This document shows positions 1 through 5,240 of a DNA stretch of 8,456 nt, piece after piece. The DNA lies in assembly GCA_946537565.1 (NCBI GenBank), contig CAMNFW010000079.1:1-8456 (forward strand). Direction: 5' to 3'. Numbering within the stretch: the stretch's first letter is position 1; each line of letters begins with the position of its first letter. The stretch comes from an uncultured Ruminococcus sp. GTDB taxonomy: Bacteria > Bacillota > Clostridia > Oscillospirales > Ruminococcaceae. The notes beneath the pieces were generated by a model. It saw only the letters and a list, made by a program, of their open reading frames with translations. It made no database searches and was not told the origin of the DNA. The position numbers were made by a program, and so were the translations under genes.

Positions 1-6
1 CTGCGA

Positions 7-12
7 TATAAT
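7..12 (+). promoter_or_regulatory. Possible -10 box upstream of lysS
   Basis: A perfect TATAAT hexamer lies 75 nt before the lysS start codon. The matching -35 box would fall before base 1, so the promoter cannot be confirmed here. The remaining leader up to base 87 shows no clear hairpin and no T-box-like structure. lysS could equally be co-transcribed with a gene outside the window. Confidence 0.35.
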
Positions 13-87
13 GGCAATTTGCGAACGCTCAACCACCATAAATGTTACATACCCGAATAATTTTTCCCGAAAGGATGTATACTCATA

Positions 88-1704
88 ATGAGCGAAAATC
101 AGACAAACTCCCCTGTTCAGCAGGTTGAACAGGATATCAATATTCTCAAGAAGGACAGACTCGATAAACTCGCTTCTCTCCGTGAGGGCGGCTTCGATCC
201 ATTTCAGATCACTAAGTTCGATGTTACCGGTAAGGCTGCTCAGCTTAAGGCTGATTATGAAGCTAAAGAAGCTGAGCTTAAAGCTGCTGCCGGTGACGAT
301 GAAGAAAAATTTAACGCTTCTCTCGAAGAGCTTCACGGTAATATGATCCGTATCGCCGGCAGGATCATGAGCTGGAGAGATATGGGTAAGGCTAATTTCA
401 TTGATGTCCGTGATGCTACTGACCGCATTCAGGTTTATGTCCGTTCTAACGATGTCGGCGCTGACCTGTTCAAGGAGTTTAAAAAGAAATGGGATATCGG
501 TGATATCATCGGCGTTGAAGGCTTCGTCTTCAGAACAAGAAAAGGTGAGATCTCTATTCATGCTAAAAAGATCTCACTGCTGTCTAAATCCCTGCTCCCT
601 CTGCCAGAAAAATGGCACGGCCTTAAGGATCAGGATACAAGATACCGTCAGCGCTATGTCGATCTTATCGTAAACCCTGAGGTAAAGGATACTTTTATCA
701 AGAGAAGCCTCATCACAAGAGAAGTCAGAAACTATCTCGATGCTCTCGGCTATATCGAAGTAGATACCCCGGTTCTTCATACTCTTGAGATCGGCGCTTC
801 TGCAAGACCTTTCATAACCCATCATAATACCCTTGATATTGATATGTATATGCGTATCGAAACTGAACTCTACCTTAAGCGTCTCATTGTCGGCGGTTTC
901 GACAGAGTTTATGAGGTGGGCCGTATTTTCAGAAATGAGGGTATGGATACTTCCCATAACCCTGAGTTTACTTCTGTAGAAATGTATCAGGCTTACACCG
1001 ATTACATCGGTATGATGGACCTTATCGAGAATATGTACCGCACTATCGCTCAGAAGGTTTGCGGTACCGCTAAAATAAACTATCAGGGCGTTGAAATTGA
1101 TCTCGAAAGTCCCTGGGAACGCCTTACTATGATCGAAGCTGTTAAAAAATACGCCGGCGTCGATTACAACGACTGGGCTGACGATGCTGCTGCCCGTGCC
1201 TGCGCTAAGGAAAAGGGCGTTGAGGTCGATGAGGGCGATTCCGCTACTAAGGGTCATGTCCTTATCGCATTTTTCGATGCCTTCGTTGAGGAAAAACTCA
1301 TTCAGCCTACTATCATCTATGACTATCCTGTCGAAAACTCCCCTCTCGCTAAGAGAAAGCCTTCTGATCCTGCGTTTACAGAGCGTTTTGAATATTTCAT
1401 CTATTGCAGAGAAATGGGCAACGCTTTCTCTGAGCTGAACGATCCTATTGATCAGAAGGAGCGTTTCGTTAAACAGGTTGAAGCTAAAAGAGCTCAGGGC
1501 GCTAACGCTGAGGTCGATGAAGACTTTATTACCGCTCTGGAATACGGTCTGCCGCCTACGGGTGGTCTTGGTTTCGGTCTCGACAGACTCGTTATGCTTC
1601 TCACTGACAGCCCTTCTATCAGAGATGTGCTTCTGTTCCCCACTATGAAGCCTATCCCGGCTAACAGCGGCCGTCCTGCTGCTGAATCTGATACAGAAGA
1701 ATAA
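88..1704 (+). CDS. lysS: Lysyl-tRNA synthetase, class II
   Basis: This cytoplasmic enzyme charges tRNA-Lys with lysine using ATP. The 538-residue protein has an OB-fold anticodon-binding domain at about residues 86-165 and a class II catalytic core after it. Motif 1 lies around 209-242 and ends in ASARPFITHHN. Motif 2 is around 273-300 (RVYEVGRIFRNEG, then HNPEFTSVEMYQAY). Motif 3 is around 492-503 (GGLGFGLDRLVM). The ELNDPIDQKERF segment at 449-460 is typical of bacterial LysRS. The ATG at 88 follows AAAGGATG at 70-77, a slightly long spacing. The protein is some 40 residues longer than the usual 490-500, through an Ala/Lys/Glu-rich stretch at about 45-82 and an acidic tail after residue 520. 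The loop before ASARPF reads LEIG, where Bacillus subtilis and E. coli have IPGG. All class II motifs are intact, so it should be functional. Confidence 0.98.
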   Translation: MSENQTNSPVQQVEQDINILKKDRLDKLASLREGGFDPFQITKFDVTGKAAQLKADYEAKEAELKAAAGDDEEKFNASLEELHGNMIRIAGRIMSWRDMGKANFIDVRDATDRIQVYVRSNDVGADLFKEFKKKWDIGDIIGVEGFVFRTRKGEISIHAKKISLLSKSLLPLPEKWHGLKDQDTRYRQRYVDLIVNPEVKDTFIKRSLITREVRNYLDALGYIEVDTPVLHTLEIGASARPFITHHNTLDIDMYMRIETELYLKRLIVGGFDRVYEVGRIFRNEGMDTSHNPEFTSVEMYQAYTDYIGMMDLIENMYRTIAQKVCGTAKINYQGVEIDLESPWERLTMIEAVKKYAGVDYNDWADDAAARACAKEKGVEVDEGDSATKGHVLIAFFDAFVEEKLIQPTIIYDYPVENSPLAKRKPSDPAFTERFEYFIYCREMGNAFSELNDPIDQKERFVKQVEAKRAQGANAEVDEDFITALEYGLPPTGGLGFGLDRLVMLLTDSPSIRDVLLFPTMKPIPANSGRPAAESDTEE

Positions 1705-1711
1705 TTTCTGC

Positions 1712-1733
1712 GGCGGACAATTAATTGTCCGCC
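1712..1733 (+). terminator. 22-bp perfect palindrome after lysS, possible weak terminator
   Basis: The 11-bp arm GGCGGACAATT is followed at once by its exact reverse complement, starting 8 nt after the lysS stop. As RNA it could fold as a 9-bp stem with a TTAA loop. No U-run follows (the next bases are TGATCATTTCG), so it is not a classical intrinsic terminator. It may stabilise the mRNA 3' end, act as a pause or partial terminator, or be a protein-binding site ahead of the next gene. Confidence 0.45.
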
Positions 1734-1741
1734 TGATCATT

Positions 1742-1760
1742 TCGCTCTGACTCGCTCTGA
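1742..1760 (+). repeat. Short tandem repeat TCGCTCTGA
   Basis: Two copies of TCGCTCTGA sit at 1742-1750 and 1752-1760 with one base between them, a 10-bp period. They lie between the palindrome after lysS and the ribosome binding site of the next gene. The function is unknown and the repeat could be chance. Confidence 0.5.
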
Positions 1761-1781
1761 GCCTTGATATTTGGAGTTACT

Positions 1782-2708
1782 ATGAGTAAAAAAAACAGAT
1801 CTCAAACCAATAACGTCCAGAATAACTTCGAGGATCCTAATGACGAAAAATTAAATATCACTAAAAGCGTTTTCCAGACCGCCAGAGAAATGCAGGAGAA
1901 AAAAGCTGCCGAAGAACTCGCTAAACAAGAAGAGCTTGAACGTAAGATCGCTGAACGTGAAAAGAAAAAACGTGAGGAACATGACCGCCAGCTCGAAGAG
2001 GACCGAAAAGAACTCATCCGCCTTAAACAAGGTCTTATCTCTGAAAGCGATACTATCCATGAGGAACAGCCCCAAGAGATCCACCTATCCTTCTGGCAGA
2101 AAATCAGCAGCTTTTTCTACCTAAATAAATGGTGGCTCGGTATCGGTCTTTTGTGTGCTGCTGTTTTCTCTTATCTGATCTACGATCTGGTAACTAAACC
2201 AAGACCGGATATGACCGTTCTTATTATCGGCGAAAGCTCCGCTCTGGATGAGGAATCTTCTTTAGCCGATTATTTCGCCCGCTTCGCTGACGATTACAAC
2301 TCCAATGGTGAGATCCTTGTTTCTGCTTATTATATCCCCTATACCGATAACCCCCAGAGAAATTATGCTAACGGTGTCGATACAAAGCTTACTGCTGAAT
2401 TGCAGTCGGCTGATTCTGTTATCGTTATCGGTAATAAGTACGTTGACGATATTCTTAAAGCAGATGAGGTTTTTGTCGATCTGTCAGATATATACCCCGA
2501 AAATCCCCATGTAAAAAAGTATAAGTATTTGCTGAAAGATACCGGTTTCGCTGAGAAAATCGGTCTTAGCCCCGACAGACTCAGTGATGACTGGTTCATC
2601 GCTGTCCGCAGACCTGCTAAACTTATGTATTCCAGTGAAGAGGATATGCAGGAAATTTATGACAGGGATTTCGTCGTTTTCGACAGCATTATCAACGACC
2701 TTTCTTAA
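1782..2708 (+). CDS. Single-pass membrane protein with N-terminal coiled coil, unknown function
   Basis: I do not recognise this 308-residue protein as a named family. Residues about 33-83 are a continuous run rich in Glu, Lys, Arg and Gln, predicting a long cytoplasmic coiled coil. One hydrophobic segment at about 117-137 (WWLGIGLLCAAVFSYLIYDL) is flanked by Lys on both sides. The remaining 170 residues begin RPDMTVLIIGE and include DYNSNGEILVSAYY and SADSVIVIGNK, suggesting a folded alpha/beta domain outside the cell. There is no signal peptide cleavage site. The ATG at 1782 is preferred over the in-frame TTG at 1764 because GGAG at 1773-1776 is 5 nt from it and lies inside the longer version. 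It lies 77 nt after lysS and may share its transcript. The layout recalls clostridial membrane proteins with a small outer domain, but no function is assigned. Confidence 0.9.
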   Translation: MSKKNRSQTNNVQNNFEDPNDEKLNITKSVFQTAREMQEKKAAEELAKQEELERKIAEREKKKREEHDRQLEEDRKELIRLKQGLISESDTIHEEQPQEIHLSFWQKISSFFYLNKWWLGIGLLCAAVFSYLIYDLVTKPRPDMTVLIIGESSALDEESSLADYFARFADDYNSNGEILVSAYYIPYTDNPQRNYANGVDTKLTAELQSADSVIVIGNKYVDDILKADEVFVDLSDIYPENPHVKKYKYLLKDTGFAEKIGLSPDRLSDDWFIAVRRPAKLMYSSEEDMQEIYDRDFVVFDSIINDLS

Positions 2709-2721
2709 CTTATGCCAAATG

Positions 2722-2755
2722 AAAAAAGTCAGCTTTTTACGGCTGACTTTTTTTT
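2722..2755. terminator. Strong bidirectional intrinsic terminator between convergent genes
   Basis: A perfect 12-bp stem, AAAAAAGTCAGC at 2722-2733 pairing with GCTGACTTTTTT at 2742-2753, encloses an 8-nt loop. The right arm runs into eight T residues on the + strand, and the left arm gives a six-T run on the minus strand. It can therefore end the membrane-protein transcript (stop at 2708) and the oxidoreductase transcript, whose TAA at 2754-2756 directly abuts the stem. Confidence 0.92.
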
Positions 2756-3740
2756 ATTCTTTCTCTCCAGGAAATTCAAGTCCCCATTGTCTCCGGCATT
2801 CGTCCATTATCTTCATTACATTCATCGTGCCGGAATGCGGTACAAGCCTGCTTTCCTTTTTCCCTTCACTCAGACACCGCTGTACTTCCATGATCTCATA
2901 CTCATAGCCGTTGACCAGATTCGGCATCTTGTATTCCTCAATAATGTTTCCTTCACGGTCATACAGCACCGCTTCACTTGTGCAGAAAAACCAGTCCCCA
3001 AATATGATAAACCCTTTCTCCCCTGAGATCATTGCATTGTTCCGCAGCGGTATTTCAAACCCGGCATCTATTGATGCACAAGCCCCGTTTTTCCATTTCA
3101 GCAGGATCGTGTCACTAAGATCAATTCCGCCTCTGAGATGAGATGATGATATTACCTCGTCAGGCATTCCCAGTATATCCTCCGCAAGCGTAAGCGGATA
3201 TACCGCAAGATCAAGCAGCGCTCCTCCGCCGCAGTCAGGTCTGAATAATCTGTCATTCGGGTCATATTTGCACAGATTGCTGAAATCTGCCTTGATATAC
3301 CGGATATCGCCTATTTTTCCAGTCTTTATCCATTCCCTGGCTTTGAGATATGCCGGACGGCATTTCGTCCACATCGCCTCCATGAAAAACAGATCGTTTT
3401 CAGCTGCTGTGTCAAGCAGTATCTTCAGCTGCCCGGCATTTAGAGTTACTGATTTTTCACACAGCACATTCCTTCCGCTTCTAAGACACATCAGCGCATC
3501 TTCAAAGTGCGATGCCATCGGTGTCGCTATATATACTGCACCTATTTCTCCGTCCTCTGCCAGCTCACGATAGCTTCCGTATGCCTTTGATATATTGTAT
3601 TTCTTGGCAAATATATCTGCCTTTTCCAGATGCCTCGAAGCTGCTGCATAAAGCTCTGAGCCCTGCGTTCCGCTCAATGCTGCTGCAAATGTATTGGCTA
3701 TCCTTCCTGTGCCTATTATTCCCCAGCGTATATTACCCAT
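2754..3740 (-). CDS. Gfo/Idh/MocA-family NAD(P)-dependent oxidoreductase
   Basis: This is a probable cytoplasmic dehydrogenase acting on a sugar, inositol or diol; the substrate cannot be read from sequence. The N-terminal Rossmann fold shows GIIGTGRIA at residues 7-15, followed by AAASR and IATPMASH. CEKSVTLN (94-101) carries the presumed catalytic Lys96; many relatives have EKP, so Ser97 is a departure. MEAMWTKCRP (120-129) and GGGALLDLAVYPL (171-183, with Tyr181) match the subgroup that includes dimeric dihydrodiol dehydrogenase and related sugar dehydrogenases. The length of 328 is normal. The ATG at 3740 has AAGGAG at 3749-3754, inside the end of the upstream HD gene, which it overlaps by 8 nt. 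This indicates translational coupling from the promoter at 4335-4363. Codon use is unlike the + strand genes: the first eight isoleucines are all ATA. Confidence 0.93.
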   Translation of the reverse strand: MGNIRWGIIGTGRIANTFAAALSGTQGSELYAAASRHLEKADIFAKKYNISKAYGSYRELAEDGEIGAVYIATPMASHFEDALMCLRSGRNVLCEKSVTLNAGQLKILLDTAAENDLFFMEAMWTKCRPAYLKAREWIKTGKIGDIRYIKADFSNLCKYDPNDRLFRPDCGGGALLDLAVYPLTLAEDILGMPDEVISSSHLRGGIDLSDTILLKWKNGACASIDAGFEIPLRNNAMISGEKGFIIFGDWFFCTSEAVLYDREGNIIEEYKMPNLVNGYEYEIMEVQRCLSEGKKESRLVPHSGTMNVMKIMDECRRQWGLEFPGEKE

Positions 3741-4245
3741 TATCTCTGCTCCTTTTGAATATCTTTTTCAGTGTTGGTATCGTGAATTCCAGAACAGCAC
3801 AGTATTTGTCTATTATTGTGATAATATAGGTTTCGCCATATGACGGCTTTCCCTTTGTCATCGGCCACATATGCTTGGTTATCATGTCTTTCTCAAGGGG
3901 CGTGATAGGAGTCAGCTTCTCAGCATTTTCAAGCGCTGTGATCGAATGATACAGACTGTGAGAGGGTGAACCCTTGCTCCTGTTGAAGTTGTACTCCTTT
4001 CTGTCATAAAAGAACAAGTCGTGCAATAGTCCTGCTCTGGCTGCTGAACGGGCATTCAGCTTTAATAGTCTGCACAAAAGATAACTGTAATAGGAGACGT
4101 TTACACAATGCTGGTAGCGTGTTGTGTTTATATGATGCGTTATGATCTTTAGTCTGTTAAGCTCCGGCAGCTCTATAAGATCACTCACACATAAATAATA
4201 ACTGGTGTATGTAAGCTCTTTTCGGGAACAGATTGCTTTTATCAT
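3733..4245 (-). CDS. HD-domain protein, probable metal-dependent phosphohydrolase
   Basis: The 170-residue cytoplasmic protein fits the HD superfamily of metal-dependent phosphohydrolases. Visible features are His46 in TRYQHCVNVS, the His75-Asp76 doublet in AGLLHDLFFYD, His125 in MITKHMWPM and Asp146 in IITIIDKYCA. These match the H...HD...D metal-ligand pattern, with a further His often seen in such proteins. Relatives of this size are common in clostridia but the substrate is unknown; nucleotides or other phosphate esters are possible. I chose the ATG at 4245. The first in-frame ATG at 4254 is part of the AAGGATG that best serves as the ribosome binding site, which sits 8 nt before the 4245 codon. 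The gene has its own promoter and ends 8 nt inside the oxidoreductase gene, so the two products are probably made together. Confidence 0.87.
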   Translation of the reverse strand: MIKAICSRKELTYTSYYLCVSDLIELPELNRLKIITHHINTTRYQHCVNVSYYSYLLCRLLKLNARSAARAGLLHDLFFYDRKEYNFNRSKGSPSHSLYHSITALENAEKLTPITPLEKDMITKHMWPMTKGKPSYGETYIITIIDKYCAVLEFTIPTLKKIFKRSRDNG

Positions 4246-4251
4246 ATTTAT

Positions 4252-4258
4252 CATCCTT
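4252..4258 (-). promoter_or_regulatory. Ribosome binding site that decides the HD gene start
   Basis: On the minus strand AAGGATG sits with its AAGGA core 8 nt before the ATG at 4245. The ATG within this site (4254) would have purines directly abutting it and no usable spacing, so the start three codons in is preferred. Confidence 0.65.
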
Positions 4259-4334
4259 ATCGTTTTTTCGCTTCAGTTTGATACTGCTGCGGATTTTTTT
4301 CGTTTCAGGTCTGATCATATTGCTATACAGCTTC

Positions 4335-4363
4335 ATTATATCACATATAGTATAATAAATCAA
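4335..4363 (-). promoter_or_regulatory. Sigma-A-type promoter for the HD / oxidoreductase pair
   Basis: Read on the minus strand, TTGATT (4358-4363) is followed by a 17-nt spacer and a perfect TATAAT (4335-4340). Transcription would begin near 4328, giving a leader of about 83 nt before the HD start at 4245. The -35 box lies 16 nt beyond the sigK stop, and no terminator hairpin is visible between them. No riboswitch-like fold was recognised in the leader. Confidence 0.8.
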
Positions 4364-4379
4364 TACTAAATCCAAATTT

Positions 4380-5063
4380 TTAATATGGTACTGTATCATA
4401 CATTTTTTTCAGCTTCTGTATCGCTTTTTTCTCTATCCTTGATACATATGATCGGGAAATTCCCAGTTTATCGGCTGTTTCCTGCTGAGTGTGAGGAGCA
4501 GAACCATACAGTCCATAACGATCGATCAGAATTTCCAGCTCACGCTTGTCAAGACATTTGTCAAGAAATACATAAAGCTGCTTTGATCGTATGGACAGAT
4601 CGACCTGCTCATGTATGTCTGTTCCGTCATCTATCAGGTCGATCAGTGTGAGTGCATTTCCGTCCTTGTCGGTTTCTACAGGCTCGTTCATATAAATATC
4701 CCCTGCCGTTTTTCTTGCTGCCCGAAAATTCATCAGTATCTCATTTTCTATGCAGCGGCTCGCATAGGTCGCAAATTTCGCTCCCTTCGTATGATCAAAG
4801 GATGTGACCGCTTTGATAAGCCCTATTGTACCTATTGATATCAGTTCATCACTTTCAGCTGAGGTCTGGGTATATTTTTTTACAATATGCGCTACAAGCC
4901 TCAGATTATGCTCAATAAGCTTATTCTTTGCTGCTCTGTCTCCCTCTGCCATTTTTTCAAAACACTGCCTCTCCTCTGCTGCTGACAGCGGCTTCGGAAA
5001 TATGTTGCTGCTCTCAATATGGAGCGCAAAAAAAATCAGGTTTTTCAGCAGTTCTAAAAGCAT
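4380..5063 (-). CDS. sigK: Sporulation sigma factor SigK (pro-sigma-K)
   Basis: This is an RNA polymerase sigma factor of the sigma-70 family, closest by eye to SigK, the late mother-cell sporulation factor. Diagnostic stretches are LIEHNLRLVAHIVKKY (49-64), ELISIGTIGLIKAV (73-86) and KFATYASRCIENEILMNFR (96-114) for region 2, and a region 4 helix-turn-helix at about 192-218 (QETADKLGISRSYVSRIEKKAI). IFPKPLS at 21-27 matches the FPQPLS of Bacillus SigK. The first 15 residues (MLLELLKNLIFFALH) are hydrophobic, as expected of a pro-sequence that tethers the precursor to membrane until SpoIVFB-type cleavage. At 227 residues it is near normal size, and the gene is continuous, with no skin-like interruption. 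GGAGG at 5071-5075 lies 7 nt before the ATG. A sigma-E-like promoter is possible upstream. SigE is the alternative, less likely given the short N-terminus. Confidence 0.93.
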   Translation of the reverse strand: MLLELLKNLIFFALHIESSNIFPKPLSAAEERQCFEKMAEGDRAAKNKLIEHNLRLVAHIVKKYTQTSAESDELISIGTIGLIKAVTSFDHTKGAKFATYASRCIENEILMNFRAARKTAGDIYMNEPVETDKDGNALTLIDLIDDGTDIHEQVDLSIRSKQLYVFLDKCLDKRELEILIDRYGLYGSAPHTQQETADKLGISRSYVSRIEKKAIQKLKKMYDTVPY

Positions 5064-5094
5064 ATTATTACCTCCCTGTCACTTTCCCGCTTTT

Positions 5095-5123
5095 ATTGTA
5101 TATTAATTTCTATGCAATAGAGT
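5095..5123 (-). promoter_or_regulatory. Possible sigma-E-type promoter for sigK
   Basis: On the minus strand CTCTATT (5117-5123), a 14-nt spacer and TATACAAT (5095-5102) resemble the sigma-E pattern in which the -10 is CATACA-T. The -10 match is good, while the -35 matches only in its last four positions. Initiation near 5087 would leave the sigK ribosome binding site intact. In Bacillus, sigK is transcribed by sigma-E with SpoIIID. No convincing sigma-A promoter for sigK was seen here. Confidence 0.35.
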
Positions 5124-5137
5124 TTGTACAAAATAAC

Positions 5138-5161
5138 CCCGTTTTTTGTTCTCCCGTTTTT
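5138..5161. repeat. Direct repeat CCCGTTTTT in the sigK / dockerin divergent region
   Basis: Two identical 9-bp copies lie at 5138-5146 and 5153-5161, 15 bp apart start to start. They sit between the candidate sigK promoter and the -35 box of the dockerin gene at 5179, so they could bind a regulator of either gene. No known operator is recognised. The rest of this 177-bp gap holds the two promoters and a TTTGTACAAA palindrome at 5123-5132. Confidence 0.5.
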
Positions 5162-5178
5162 ATCTCATAATACATCTA

Positions 5179-5207
5179 TTGACAATTCCTGCGAAATGTA
5201 TTATAAT
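5179..5207 (+). promoter_or_regulatory. Perfect-consensus sigma-A promoter of the dockerin gene
   Basis: TTGACA (5179-5184), a 17-nt spacer and TATAAT (5202-5207) match the housekeeping consensus in every position. Transcription should begin near 5214, leaving a leader of about 27 nt that carries the AGGAGG ribosome binding site. Such a promoter is expected to be strong unless a repressor blocks it. Confidence 0.9.
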
Positions 5208-5240
5208 GATTACAAATTAGTTACAATCAGGAGGTACTAA

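Noticed and set aside
1..87. T-box or other riboswitch leader for lysS
   Set aside because: The visible leader is too short, and no T-box core sequence or antiterminator/terminator pair is present.
574..1740. A 388-codon open frame on the minus strand over lysS
   Set aside because: It lies wholly antisense to a gene with unmistakable class II synthetase motifs. Its protein has no recognisable domains, and the length reflects the pyrimidine-rich third positions of lysS.
4181..4399. Small basic minus-strand open frame of 72 codons across the HD gene leader
   Set aside because: It overlaps the HD start in another frame. Its first ATGs lie upstream of or within the promoter, and the only ATG inside the leader lacks a ribosome binding site.
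5207..5229. Short inverted repeat TGATT / AATCA in the dockerin leader
   Set aside because: Five AT-rich base pairs with a 13-nt loop are expected by chance in this composition.
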